Part shown: one piece after another, positions 46,403-58,077 of the stretch
How positions within the stretch are numbered: position 1 is the first letter of the stretch
Layout: every line of letters starts with the position of its first letter
Notes under the pieces: model-generated
Databases searched by the model: none
Told to the model about the DNA's origin: nothing
The model's input: only the letters and a program-made list of their open reading frames with translations
Position numbers and translations under genes: made by a program
Origin: Limonium bicolor
Lineage: Eukaryota > Streptophyta > Magnoliopsida > Caryophyllales > Plumbaginaceae
DNA: 64,000 nt
Assembly (NCBI GenBank): GCA_023374045.1
Contig: CM041776.1
Location: 476,645,375 to 476,709,374, forward strand
Direction of reading: 5' to 3'

Positions 46403-48871
46403 ATGGAGAACGAAATACCAATTGAAAAAGAGGGAGAGAAGGTCACTGCGCCGGCAAACGCCATCGATGCCGGTGACCCGCTATACGTCCATGTCTCCGA
46501 GCAACCCGGCGCGCAACTTGCCCCAAAATTTGACGGGACGGGATTCACAACCTGGAGATGGTCGATGGTCACAGCCTTGAAGGCTAAAAACAAACAAGGC
46601 TTCATCGATGGCTCGGTTAAACGCCCAGGCACTGGAGATCCCCTTCGAGAAGCGGCCTGGACTCGTGCGAGTTCTCTTGTTCGTTCCTGGATTACTACAG
46701 CCCTGGAACCAAATATAGCCCAAACCGTCATGTTCACAGAAGAACCCAAGGAAATTTGGGATTGCCTCTGCCAAAGATACGACCAGACAAACCTTGCCAC
46801 GATTCACAACCTCAAGCAAACCCTAGGAGAACTGAAGCAGGGCAATGATACGGTGACGGTATATTTCGGAAAATTGAAGAGCATCTGGGCACAATTGGAC
46901 TTGGCCCGTCCCTTTCCTACCTGTTCCGGAGAAGCAAGAGACCTCCTGTGCAAACAGATTGCAGAAGACCGCCTAATTCATTTCCTAATGGGTCTCGACA
47001 GAAGATATGTTCATGTGCGTGGTCAAATACTGGCGATGAAAGAAACGCCTTCACTTGAGCGTGCCTTTGCTCTGGTAATTCATGAAGAACAACAGCAAGG
47101 CGCGAACACGGAAGAGGAGAAAGGTAGTTCCATGTCGTTCCTTGCAGAGGCCCAAAAGAAATCGGAGTCCGACGCCTCCTTCTTCACTGCTACTGGTGGC
47201 CCGAATTCAACCAGAAAAGGGGGACCCGAAAGAAATACTGGAGAAAGGAAGAAAAAGAACTGCACTTTTTGCAAAAAGAACGGGCATGTTTTTGAGGAAT
47301 GCTATGCCAGACAGAAGTGTACCTACTGCCAAAAGACCGGGCACATTGCGGATGACTGCTTTCATCTCCATGGAAGGGAGAAAGTGCTGGCACGCAGGAA
47401 AAAGGGTGTGGTGACTTTAGCTTGTGGAGAAGGTCCAAGTGAGGGTAGTAAATCGGTGAAGGGATTCACTCGTGAAGAAATACAACAGATTGCTAGCATC
47501 ATCCGTGCCAGCGATCAAGAGTCAAAAGGAGGAGATTCTGGCTACTGTCATTTTTCAGGTAACCGTTTTAATTTTACAGCAAGCAAATTGTGTCTGATGA
47601 GTAAAACTCTGTATGATGCTGGAGGTTTAACTGGAAGTTGGATACTCGATACCGGTGCTACGGACCATATGTCTGGTGCCCGGGAGTTATTTGAAAACTG
47701 GAAAAATTTGGCTTATAAAAGATCTGTAATTCTGCCGGATGGAAGGCCTCAACAAGTCTCTATGGTGGGAGACGTAAGATTGGGAAAACATTTCTGGCTG
47801 AAAGAAGTATTGTTTATTCCAGATTTTATGTTCAATTTGATCTCTGTGAAGAAAATGGTTGAACAGGAACAACAACTTCTAACTTTTGGCATGGAAACTT
47901 GTCTGATCCAGGACCCTACTACAAGGGAGAGTGAAGTAGTTGGGCTCGAAAAGAATGGTCTCTATATTCTGGATCAAGGACGGATCAACCAGTGGTTTTC
48001 CCATCAGCAAAGACGTCAAGGAAGTCTAGACATGAGTAGTACTTTAGGATTTGCTAATTCTGTTACTAGAAATGCGAAAGATCTACATGTAAGGTTGGGA
48101 CATGTGCCTTATCCTAAACTCGTTCAGATGAAGTTGATAAAACAAGTTGATTTTTCTCCAAAAATTGCATGCGATATATGTTATAAATCACGAGGTCAAC
48201 GTTTACCCTTTGGAAAATCCGAGATTAAAACTAATAAGGCTTTCGACATGGTACACTTAGATGTATGGGGGCCATTTAACGTAACCACATACAATGGATA
48301 TAGGTACTTCCTTTGTCTAGTTGATGACTATACAAGGATTACATGGGTCCAATTGCTAAAACATAAAGGGGATGCTTGGGATGCAATAGTGGATTTTGTT
48401 CGAATGGTGGAGAGACAATTTGATGCGAAAATCAAAATTTTCAGGAGTGATAATGCCAAAGAATTAGGAAGCTCTAATTCAGGCAAAAGGTTTCTCGCAC
48501 AAAATGGAATACTCCACCAAACCACTTGCGCACATACACCGCAACAAAACGCCGTTGTAGAACGTAAGCACAAGTACCTACTTGAAACGGCTAGAGCGGT
48601 ATTTTTTCAGTCTCAGGTTCCCACAGAATATTGGGGTGAATGTATTCTTCATGCGGTTTATCTAATTAACAGATTACCTACTAAGGCCCTGTTGGGAAAA
48701 ACACCATATGAACGGTTTTATGAAACACAACCGACATATGATGACATTAAACCTTTTGGATGTCTGTGTTACAAGACCATAGTTGGAGAAAAGGAGGGAA
48801 ATTCAATCCCCGGGCCGAAGCTTGTGTATATCTGGGAGAGGAACCCCGCAAGAAAGGGCACAAAGTCTTGA
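46403..48871 (+). CDS. copia Gag-protease-integrase (first part of polyprotein)
   Basis: The first ATG after the PBS opens an 822-codon frame. Gag has the copia N-terminal pattern (APKFDGTGFTTWRWSM near residue 50, KEIWDCLCQRY near 115) and two zinc knuckles, CTFCKKNGHVFEEC near 290 and CTYCQKTGHIADDC near 310. The protease active site is WILDTGATDHMSG near 412. Integrase has an H-X4-H...C-X2-C zinc finger (LHVRLGH, CDICYKS) near 560-595, then catalytic residues in MVHLDVWGPF, FRSDNAKELG and QQNAVVERKHK. The frame leaves the polyprotein near 48785-48800 in an A/G-rich run, so residues after about 795 are out of frame. The rest of the polyprotein continues in another frame. As the LTRs are identical, the break could be a sequencing error. 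Confidence 0.9.
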   Translation: MENEIPIEKEGEKVTAPANAIDAGDPLYVHVSEQPGAQLAPKFDGTGFTTWRWSMVTALKAKNKQGFIDGSVKRPGTGDPLREAAWTRASSLVRSWITTALEPNIAQTVMFTEEPKEIWDCLCQRYDQTNLATIHNLKQTLGELKQGNDTVTVYFGKLKSIWAQLDLARPFPTCSGEARDLLCKQIAEDRLIHFLMGLDRRYVHVRGQILAMKETPSLERAFALVIHEEQQQGANTEEEKGSSMSFLAEAQKKSESDASFFTATGGPNSTRKGGPERNTGERKKKNCTFCKKNGHVFEECYARQKCTYCQKTGHIADDCFHLHGREKVLARRKKGVVTLACGEGPSEGSKSVKGFTREEIQQIASIIRASDQESKGGDSGYCHFSGNRFNFTASKLCLMSKTLYDAGGLTGSWILDTGATDHMSGARELFENWKNLAYKRSVILPDGRPQQVSMVGDVRLGKHFWLKEVLFIPDFMFNLISVKKMVEQEQQLLTFGMETCLIQDPTTRESEVVGLEKNGLYILDQGRINQWFSHQQRRQGSLDMSSTLGFANSVTRNAKDLHVRLGHVPYPKLVQMKLIKQVDFSPKIACDICYKSRGQRLPFGKSEIKTNKAFDMVHLDVWGPFNVTTYNGYRYFLCLVDDYTRITWVQLLKHKGDAWDAIVDFVRMVERQFDAKIKIFRSDNAKELGSSNSGKRFLAQNGILHQTTCAHTPQQNAVVERKHKYLLETARAVFFQSQVPTEYWGECILHAVYLINRLPTKALLGKTPYERFYETQPTYDDIKPFGCLCYKTIVGEKEGNSIPGPKLVYIWERNPARKGTKS

Positions 48872-50985
48872 GTTTGGTAACAAAGAAAATTGACGTGTGT
48901 CGAGATGTTAAATTCCATATAGATGTTTTTCCTTTTGCTAATGGAGTGGGAGAATATGTAACTTGTTCAGGGGAACAACCTAGCATACCACCATCTTGGG
49001 TCTCTGACGATGACCCTCGTGGAGTGGTTCACTTTACAACGAATGTCGATGAACCCCATGGTGTGGTCCACTCCGTGACAAATGACAATACCCCCTCTTC
49101 TCCCCCTCTTGCACACGAAACAGTCCTGGAACACACCTATATTCCAGAACATGATCAAACCAATGATGACGGGCTTCGTCGATCACAAAGAGAGACTCGT
49201 AGGCCTGATTATCTTAACGACTATATATGTAACACAGCCTTTCAAGATGTGCTCGACGAACGAGTTTATAGGCAGAATAAAGGGATGAATTCTTTAATAC
49301 AATGTGAGAGCCTCACGGACACACGACCTAGTTCATCCCTTGCTCTTGCTGTGTCCACCAATATTGAACAATTGGAAGAACCCCAATCTTATCATGAGGC
49401 CGTCAAGCACGTGCACTGGCAGCAAGCCATGCAAAGTGAGCTACGAGCTTTAGAGGAAAACCACACTTGGACAATCGTTGACTTACCCAAGGGTAAGAAA
49501 ATGGTTAGTTGTAAATGGGTGTACAAAGTAAAACTGAAGTCCGATGGCACGTTGGAACGATACAAGGCACGTTTAGTTGCAAAAGGGTTCACCCAGCGAC
49601 ATGGCTTTGATTATCATGAAACTTTTTCTCCGGTTGTAAAAATGACAACCATACGTGCCCTTATCACGGTCGCTCTCCACAAGGGGTGGATCATCAATCA
49701 ACTAGACGTTAATAATGCCTTCTTGCACGGGGATCTTGACGAGGAAGTTTACATGAAAATCCCACACGGGCTAGATGTCACAGGACGTAACAAAGCTTGT
49801 CTTCTAAAGAAATCTCTATACGGATTGAAGCAAGCTTCCAGGCAATGGTTCTCCAAATTAGCCTACTTCCTCAAAACCCTTGGATTTCAACAATCCAAGA
49901 ACGATTATTCTTTGTTTCTTAGGAAGAACGGCATCCGTCGTGTATATGTGGCAGTCTATGTTGATGACATGTTATTAATTGGAAATCATCAAGAGGATCT
50001 TGACAACATCAAACAAGCTCTTGATGACAATTTCAAAATCAAGGACTTGGGGACCTTGCACTATTTCCTTGGGATAGAATTTATTCCCACGCCCCGAGGC
50101 GTAGTCCTGTCTCAACGAAAGTTCTGCATGGATCTGGTCAAGGAATACGGGTGTGATAATAAAAGGGCAACAGTTGGGCCTATGGCGGTGGGCTCACAAC
50201 TCCTACGCTCAGAAGGCACACCGCTAGATGATCCCACTCCTTATAGGAGATTAGTGGGAAAATTAAACTATCTCTCCAACACACGACCAGATCTTAGTTA
50301 CACTGTCCAAACTTTAAGCCAGTTTATGCAGAACCCTTGTGATGTGCACATGGACGCCGCCATCCATGCCTTGTGCTATGTTAAGGGAACAATGACATAC
50401 GGTATTGTTCTCAACAAATCTACGACACCTCAATTGGATCTTGTAGCCTACTGTGATTCAGACTGGGCAGCATGTCCAAACACTCGAAAGTCTGTCTCTG
50501 GCTATTATATCTTCCTTGGTACCAGTCCAATCTCTTGGAAGACTAAAAAGCAAGGAACAGTCTCTCTTTCTAGTGCAGAGGCTGAGTATCGTTCTTTGCG
50601 ACGTGTGACAGCAGAGCTCACATGGCTAAGCAGACTACTACATGAATTTGATGTTTCCAATGTACATCCCATACCTGTCAAGTGTGACAACCAGTCTGCC
50701 ATTTACATAGCTCGTAACCCAGTCTTTCATGAGCGAACCAAGCATATAGAAATTGATTGTCATTTCGTCCGTGATAAAATTCAAGAAGGACTCGTTGATG
50801 TTGTGTACACCCCCACATCAACACAGTTGGCTGACATGATGACAAAAGCTCTACCCGGAATATCTTACAAAGCACAACTTGACCGCATGGGTATATCCAA
50901 CACCAACATTTCAAGCCTCGTTGATCAGGATCACCATCGGCTTGCGGGGGGGTGTTGGAGTAATAAGTCACCCATATGGAAATAA
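48800..50985 (+). CDS. copia reverse transcriptase and RNase H (second part of polyprotein)
   Basis: The open frame technically starts upstream at 48760, but polyprotein homology begins near 48800 (FNPRAEACVYLGEEP, integrase C-terminus). RT has the copia motifs WTIVDLPKGKKMVSCKWVYK, ARLVAKGFTQRHGFDYHETF, QLDVNNAFLHGDLDEEVYM, LKQASRQWF and catalytic YVDDMLLIG near 49955. RNase H has VAYCDSDWAACPNTRKSVSG and SLSSAEAEYRSL, then KHIEIDCHFVRDKI and LADMMTKALPG. The frame ends at 50985, 33 bp inside the 3' LTR. No other break is seen in this part, so the element is close to autonomous. Confidence 0.9.
50942..50952 (+). promoter_or_regulatory. copia polypurine tract
   Basis: TTGCGGGGGGG directly before the 3' LTR; a short G-run PPT. 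Confidence 0.7.
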
Positions 50986-51281
50986 CCATTAGTCCATTAG
51001 TTAATGAAACGATTTGTATTGCCAATTCTGAAATAGGAAGTTTGAATTAGTTTGAATTAGTTTGAATTAGATTAACACAATTTTGGTAGTTTACTTGTAT
51101 ATATATACACTACGTGGGTTAGGCTTCAATACACACATCTCCTCTTCTAAACATCTCATCTCCTCTGTAAAAGAAAGAAAGCTTAGAACACAATGAAATA
51201 AAATCATCCCTTTCCTCCCTTCTCTGCCTTGCGCTCTAATCTTTCTTCTTCTTCTCTTTCGATTACGTTTACATTCCAATA
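50953..51281 (+). repeat. copia 3' LTR
   Basis: Appears identical to 46042-46370 by eye over 329 bp, indicating recent insertion. Confidence 0.95.
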
Positions 51282-51288
51282 TACCGTG

Positions 51289-51774
51289 ATGTGGGCATAA
51301 TAGCTGTAATTCTTTGAATATATCCCACGAATCATAAAGAGACTCGCCTGGTTCTTGATAAAAGTTGGTGATCTCAGTGATTTTTTCTCTCGTCTTGGAC
51401 GGGGGATAGTATTTTGCCAGAAATTTGTTTGCTAATTCGGCCCAGCTGTGGATACTGCTGGGTTGTAAACTTCTCAGCGACCTGGAGGCGCCATCTTTCA
51501 AGGAATAAGGGAACAATTGCAGACGGATGCGTTCGTTTAGATTTCCTGTTTTATTGAAAGTGTTACAGAAGTCAAGAAATGCAGATATATGGTGTGGAGC
51601 ATCATCTGAATCTAGCCCGCTGTATTGGCCCTGGTGGTAGAGTGTGGTGATAAAACTTGTTTTGAATTGTGAGGCATCCAGTTCAGCCTGTGTAACTTGA
51701 GGAAGGACAATAGCGGAGGGCCTCCCTTCGACCGACGGTTGCTGGTACTCGCAGAGAGTTTGTCGATTTGTCAT
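51289..51774 (-). pseudogene. gag: Athila gag, N-terminal part
   Basis: It starts MTNRQTLCEYQQPSVEG and carries the retrotrans_gag core typical of Athila: SAFLDFCNTFNKTGN, RLQLFPYSLKDGASRSL, ELANKFLAKYYPPSKT, YQEPGESLYDSWDIFKEL and LLCPHHG, where the copia element interrupts it. The frame continues at 46034. This half has no stop of its own. Confidence 0.9.
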
Positions 51775-52660
51775 CTCTATTCTTTGTTGTCATCTTTCTC
51801 TGTGGAGAAATCTCTCGATCTCAGGTTCAAGACTGTTTTGAGGACTACCTGCAGATCGAGTTCGACGCATATATAGAAATAAAATGTATTTTGAAAAATG
51901 GAGAATAACTAAAGAAAACAGAAGCAATAATTGAAAAGTAGAGATAAACTAAAGAAAATTAAATAACACAATTAGAAAGAAAAATGGACGGGGAATTTTA
52001 AACAAATAAAAAAAACGCAATTAATAAAACAAAGAACTACCTTTTTTGAGAGTAAATAAAACGAAAATAAATAAACAAAAAGGAATAAAAATAAATGCAG
52101 TTTAACTAAAAATAAAATAAAGAAAAAGGACAGAATTAAAAGACAGTGGAATTTAAATGACGCGGGAATTTAAATGACAGTAATTTAAAGAACTGAATTT
52201 AAATGACAGAAAATTAAATGTTAGTAATTAGTTGACAGAATTTAAATGACAGAAAATTAAATGACTGAAAATTAAATGACTGAAAATTAAATGACAGAAA
52301 ATTAAATGTCAGTAATTAGTTTATTGGAAATTTAAATGTTAGGAGTTAGATTACTGAAATTTAAATGTTAGATTGCTGAAATTTAAATGTTAGATTGCTG
52401 GAAATTTAAATGTTGCATTGCTGGAAATTTAAATGTTAGATTGCTGGAAATTTAAATGACAATGGAAACTTAAATAACTGGGAAATAAATGACAGGAAAC
52501 TTAAATAACTGAAAAAAAATAAATGACTGTAATTAATACGATATTTAAATTACTAGAAAGATTAGATAACAACAAAAATAATAGAAATAAAAATTAAAGA
52601 GTAGCAAAAGCTAAACAGAAAACTCAATAAAATTAAAAACTATCAATTAACCGTGCCGGA
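51775..52660 (-). other. Athila leader with degenerate short tandem repeats
   Basis: No gene. From about 52140 to 52530 the words AATTTAAATG, ACAGAAAATTAAATGAC and TTAGATTGCTGGAAATTTAAATG recur at about 15-30 bp spacing. The rest is A-rich. Confidence 0.75.
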
Positions 52661-52680
52661 GGTCCCCGGCAACGGCGCCA
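52661..52680 (-). promoter_or_regulatory. Athila PBS (tRNA-Asp type)
   Basis: On the minus strand TGGCGCCGTTGCCGGGGACC, the PBS characteristic of Athila-type elements, 9 bp from the LTR end. Confidence 0.9.
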
Positions 52681-52689
52681 AAAACTTAT

Positions 52690-54478
52690 TGGAGAAATAT
52701 GTGACTACTTCTACCACTTAGGCAGTGTACCTATCGTTTTGCGGAATAGTGGAATTATGGGGTTGTCGAACTCTTGGGGACCTTGCTGTGGTTTAACTGA
52801 TAGTGTAAATTAACCGAGAATTCTAATTAGACTATTTAATAGAAACTTATCACTTTTTTTAGGGAGATTGTGGTTTAACACTTAATGTAAACAAAACAGT
52901 AAAAAGAACAATTAATTAAAATAGAATAATAATAGCAGTTATGAAACTCTTTTGGTTTTAAGGAAGCACCCTGGGTTGTTCTGCTCACCTATTTCATTCA
53001 ATTATATTACCATAAACTTTCCCACTTTAGCAATAAACTTAGGAATCTTAATTAGTTCATTGACCGGTCCTTGTACAATAAACCCTGATTAATTTAAACA
53101 ACAAGCGCAATCCTTGCTCAAGTTATTATAAATTAATCGCTTTATTAACAATTCCTGTTGGAGACAGATTAACCTATAGGCGAAAACTCGCTTCTAGTCA
53201 TTAACCCGTTTTGACTTCTTCTGTCTAGAACCTTGTCTTAGCACCGCATTTTAACAAGAGAACTACAAATATCACTTTAATAATTGGCCTGAAGATTAAA
53301 GCGCATTAAGGACGAGAATCAAAATATTGCTTGAACAGATTATAGTAGAAAGTCTACGTAACACGATTTAATAAAATAGGCTTGCTTCCCAACCCGGGAG
53401 GCTAAGGTTATTACTCACACATAATTATACAAACAGACATCGTAAGTACGACAGACATTAAAACAGAGTAAAGTTAAAGAAAAGAAAGAACTCTCTGCAT
53501 TCGCACGGCTTATTTGGTGTGATGGAAATGAAGAAAATGAAGTGGTGATGTGGATGTATGGAGGAAAATGGAATTCTCTGGAGGAAGTGTGATTTGGAAG
53601 TGAACGTGAGTGATTCAGAGAGTTGAGTTATGGTGAACCAACGTGCGCATTTTTTCTGATGAAGTAGCAGTGGTTTATATAGAAGAAAGGATGAGGATAG
53701 AACTGGACAACGCGTGAGGGATTTAAGGACTACCGGCGCCTGATATTGTTGATGGGGTAGATAGATGTGTTTGCAGGCGCCGCAAGAAAATTGGGGAAGA
53801 CGGTCGGCCCGTCAATTATCAGGAGATCTGGGTTGCATTTAGAGGCGTCCTTGTTTAAATCCCCGGTCGTCTCTATCTCTTGTCCAGTCATTTTTACACG
53901 GACGTCTCTACCGCGGCCTGTGTTGTCCGGCCTTATTTCCCCGGACAGGCCACGGACTCCTCTTCTCTGTCCGGCCTTTTATCCGCGGACACACCACGGA
54001 CAGTGCTCTTGTCCGCTCTTTTTCACCTGGACATGCCATGGACATGTTGTCCTTGTCCGCCCCCTGTTCTGCCTTATTTCCACGGACGGATCTTCAAATT
54101 TGTCGCGTCCGAACCACTGTCCGAACCAGTGTGGTTCGGACGGTTTATTTTGTCCGGCCAAATATGCACGGACGTGACACGGACATCTTTTCAAAGCGTC
54201 CGAACCACTGTCCGGACCAGTGTGGTTCGAAGGAAAATTGGTTCGCTTCTAAAATATTCGTTTCAGCTCCGATTTAAGATCCGTTTGCGCCCAAGCGTTT
54301 GTCTCTTCGTCTACTTTGCTCCTAGCTTGGTTTTCCTCATGTTTAACCAATAAATTTGTGAGATAACCAATAAAACATAAACTAGAGGAAAAACATACGA
54401 TAAGTGAGTAATATTATCCTGAAAGTATAAGTAAAGGTAAATTAAACCCTTAAATGTCTATGTATTTCTCACTTATCA
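52690..54478 (-). repeat. Athila 5' LTR, 1789 bp
   Basis: Minus strand TGATAAGTGAG...CATATTTCTCCA. Its 557-bp end is duplicated at 44246-44802 and its first 134 bp at 34771-34904. It contains a hairpin-rich stretch (53880-54235). Short open frames there reflect the repeats and GC content, not genes. Confidence 0.85.
53880..54235. repeat. GTCCG/CGGAC-rich hairpin stretch in the Athila LTR
   Basis: Repeated GTCCGGCC and CACGGAC words precede two clear hairpins at about 54107-54141 and 54198-54231, with arms GTCCGAACCAC and GTGGTTCGGAC (last bases of the second changed). Confidence 0.75.
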
Positions 54479-56010
54479 ATTACCCCCAAACTTTCCAATA
54501 TTTGCAATTTCACCCCAAAACTTTATAAAATCTTATAATTTTTATTTAAATACATTTTAAATCCCAATTTTCGGCTATATTCACTACAGCCCTCTAATGT
54601 TTAATTATTTACGACTTTGACCCCTTACTTATAGTAAGTGCATAAAATAAATTATTTAAGCTTTTAAACTTAAATAAAATGGCCTAATGACATGGCCTTA
54701 TTACAACTTTGCTTTATAACATAAAATTACACATAAATAGCTTAAAATATAATATAAGCTCTCGGCCTTACTATAGTTTATTTATTTTTCCACATAATGT
54801 CATAATTTGACCATTATGTTAATTAAATCACTTAAATGACTAGCTTAATTTATCTTAGTCATTTTTTTCCATACTTAGGTTAAAATCACCCATATTAATA
54901 CCTCCACTCTCGGCATATAATTTATATAAGCTAAGAAATCATAATAACATAAGTTTAAGGTGTTTGTACCTTGATTTATGTACTTAAAGCCCTTATACCC
55001 CATTTGGAATCTTGGAGGAAAAATCACCACAGCACTCACACATGTTTAATACACCAAATAAGATATGGTTACCTCCAAGCATGAGCTTAACCATAAAGTA
55101 CAATAATGTAAGATTAAGGCAAAAATCACCTTAAAAATGCTAGGTAATCTCCAATGGTTTCGGCCTGATTAACACACCACATGGTGTTAAATTCACCATA
55201 TAAACATAGGGAATAGCTAGACAACAACAAGCTGCTATGGTAATAGGTTTTACCTTGGCAAAATGCCTTAAGAATGATATTTCCTTTGATTTTCGGCCAC
55301 CCTTGCTCCAAATGGTTAACCAACTGAATAAACATGTAAATATGAAGATTATGAGTGAATAAACTCATAGAAATCAGAAGAAGCAAACCGGATGGAGAAT
55401 AGAAATGCTTAAGGTATGTTTTTACCTTATAATGTCAATTTTGGAAACCTTGGTCCCAAAACTTACTTCAGCCGAGAATGATGGTTTTCAAGGTTTAAAA
55501 TGCTGAGAATGAGCCATGGAAAGTGATAGATCATGAGCTCCAAGTGTAGGTATGAAGAGATGAAGAAAAAGAGCTAAAATAAGCCTTAAATCATTACCTT
55601 AGGTGCAAATGGGATTGATTTGCCTTGAACACTCAAGAACACAGCTTGAGAGGGTTTGGAACTGCCTATGTCTCGGCTGTAATGGGACAAGAGGAAAGAT
55701 AAAGAAAGAAAATGTGTTTTAATGAATGAAAAGTAGAAAATGGAATAGTAAATGGTGATTCACCAAATTGGCTAGATATTATGTATTAAAGTTGAATGTG
55801 CTGTCCTCCTTGCTCCATGCTGCCGACCTCATATGGTTTAAGATGAGTCATTCATTGACCATTGACTATACTTAGTCAATTTTGCTTAAAAATGCACTAT
55901 TTGGATTACTATTCACAAATGAGTGCCATATTTCTGATTTTTTTTTTGAAATGTTGGATTTAGGCCTTCTAATGTGGTACATTATAGTACATTAGTATAA
56001 CAAGGTCTAA
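54479..56010 (-). repeat. diverged reverse copy of element A type LTR
   Basis: It aligns with the reverse complement of about 13200-14760 (CCCCAAAACTTTATAAAATCTTA, in parts, and CTCTCGGCC). It is truncated on both sides, by the Athila LTR and by an LTR start at 56014. Five donor-like motifs are kept (GT at 55597, 55425, 55253, 55129 and 54969). No gene. Confidence 0.75.
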
Positions 56011-56013
56011 TCC

Positions 56014-57385
56014 TGAAATACCCCAAACCTTAATTACTTTTATTAAATGAGAATTAAATTAAAGGAGAACGTAAACAAGGATTAGTCGTTAAATTATAAA
56101 GACTAATGAACTTAATTTAGTGGGGAAACATATTATACACTAAGACAAATTAAATGCACATAATTATATAAGTCCATGGAAGTCATTAAACTTCACGTTA
56201 ACCAATGGACTAAAGAAGGAATAACTTTAAGGAGAAATCAACCATTAGATTAATGTAACATGTTATGCTTAATACATGTACAGATGAAATACCCTTAAAC
56301 ATCATATAATTAATCGAAGGGTTAATTAACAAACTATAGAGGCTAATGAGCCCTAAGTCATTAAGGAATGATATAACCCCTACATATATTTATATACATA
56401 TATATAGTCCAAAAGGTCATTAAACCTTACTCAAAATATTGGACTAGGTGGGAATAATTATAACGAGGAAACGAAATATATCAAATATTAATTATCCTAA
56501 TTAATAATATCAATTAAAGGAAACTATTTAATTAAGGGTTAAATATCCTTAGAGAAGTAAAAAAACAATATGATATTGATTATCTTAAAGAGGTTAAAAA
56601 AAAAGTGAATCGTCAAACACTTGAAGAGAGAAATCAAATAGCAACCATGATATTATATAATGTACATGATGTATAATGTGCAAGGAGGTACATAAAATAA
56701 TGATAAGTACATCATTAAAATGGTATAAAAATAGTGATCATTAATTTAAAAAGATTTATTAAGTAAGTCTTATTATGGATCATATAATAAATATATGGTC
56801 ATTTTATATGGTTTACTAAACCCCATTATAGGAATAATTATCCTTATAATTCAAAATGGTATGCTAGAATTCATTATATATATAAACAGATTTCTTTATG
56901 ATTAAAGGAGTTTATTTAAATTGGAATGGAGTTTTTTGTATAATATTTATAAGGTTTTAAAAGGAGTGTATTAAACCCTAAACTAATTTAAATAATCCTA
57001 AAGTAAAATAGGAAATAATATAAGGATTAGTTGATTGAAGTATACTCTATGGAATATAGTATATTAAATAATATACTAAAATAAAACAATAGTTAATTGA
57101 GTTGATTATACTATAAAATATAACCTTAGATTTAAGAGTATATCTAAAGAATAAATTAAATAATAAAAGAAAATGGATGTAACATGTAATATACAAATTA
57201 CACAAAATCATTACAAGATTAATATGTTAGTGAAGAGGAATTAAATAAAGATAAGAGCACTTAAATAAATCAAATAAAGTGGAAATAAATTAAGATACCT
57301 TTTTATGTTGTAAACTAATACTCATATTACCTCCTTAATTAGTAGATGAGTAAAAAAAAACACAAGGTAGCAAATTGCCACGTCT
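56014..57385 (+). repeat. 5' part of another long LTR, truncated
   Basis: It starts TGAAATACCCCAAACC. The rest is very AT-rich, without a gene, and ends where LINE sequence begins. Confidence 0.6.
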
Positions 57386-57386
57386 T

Positions 57387-57727
57387 GCTAAACTTAGTAG
57401 GGATTTTATTTGGGGTCACGAGCCCAATGTCCGGAAATTCCATGATATAGGATGGGATACCATATGTAAATCGAAATCTAGAGGGGGTTTAAGGATCCGT
57501 CAAAGTAGGATCATGAATCTAGCGTGTCTTGGGAAAATTGCCTAGAATTTTAAGCGGAATGTGGAGAACCCTTGCTATAAAATTCTGAGAATTAAATATC
57601 CTAATCCTGATTCTTGCAGAGGCTCGCCCAATTGGAAAGCCATTCAGTCTTGTAAATCCCTTATTGATACTGGTTCTCGATGGGTTGTCAGCAATGGTAG
57701 ATTGGTGAAATTTTGGAAAGATAAATG
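57387..57727 (+). pseudogene. LINE (L1-type) ORF2 C-terminal fragment
   Basis: The translated segment has the post-RT pattern of plant LINEs: RDFIWGHEPNVRKFHDIGWD, CKSKSRGGLRIRQ, NLACLGKIA, then after an in-frame TAG NFKRNVENPCYKILRIKY and WVVSNGRLVKFWKDKC. These match the usual linker (W..L..PK..GGLG.R) and the zf-RVT region (W.VGNG..I.FW.D.W). The 3' end is cut at 57727 by an LTR start, the 5' end by the AT-rich LTR fragment. Only about 110 residues remain. Confidence 0.85.
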
Positions 57728-58077
57728 TGAAATACCCCTAAATATTAAACGCACAAAAACCATAACGCGTTTTATAATACGTACATAAAATAACGTACGG
57801 GCAATTAAATCTAGTATATGTATATATATGTGTACGAATACGAAAATACACGTACGAAATGTTACGATATTGTAACGTCGTGAATAAGTAACAATGTCGT
57901 CACATAACCTTGTTACAAAAAAATATATATAATAACACGATATAATATATAGTCGTGTATATATCGTAACGTTGTAAATAAGTGACGGTAACGCTGCATA
58001 ACCGCGTTACGAAAAAAAAAAATATAAAATCACATGATTAGTCTTACATATATAAATAAGCAAGTTTAACTTATACA

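Larger units (their letters stand above)
46042..51281 (+). mobile_element. young Ty1/copia element inserted in Athila gag
   Basis: Two LTRs of 329 bp (46042-46370 and 50953-51281) appear identical base for base. TACCGTG lies directly outside both (46035-46041 and 51282-51288). Copia elements normally duplicate 5 bp; the two extra bases may be chance identity at the ends. A PBS follows the first LTR, a G-run PPT precedes the second, and the gag-pol frame is intact except for one frameshift. Removing the element and one copy of the duplication restores the Athila gag frame. Confidence 0.95.
34771..54478 (-). mobile_element. Athila-type Ty3/gypsy element, degenerate and rearranged
   Basis: Minus-strand order: 5' LTR (54478-52690), Asp-tRNA-type PBS (52680-52661), leader, gag, protease, RT, RNase H, integrase, 3' untranslated region, PPT, and the first 134 bp of the 3' LTR (34904-34771). 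It is interrupted by a copia element (46042-51281) and a solo LTR (35914-39903) and carries an internal LTR-PBS duplication (44211-44802). Removing the two insertions leaves about 10.5 kb. Several stops and frameshifts make it inactive. Most of the 3' LTR is missing where the Sirevirus-like LTR abuts. Confidence 0.85.

Noticed and set aside
53767..54353. Three overlapping frames of 79-157 codons in the Athila LTR
   Set aside because: They translate the GTCCG-rich repeats and overlap in several frames on both strands.
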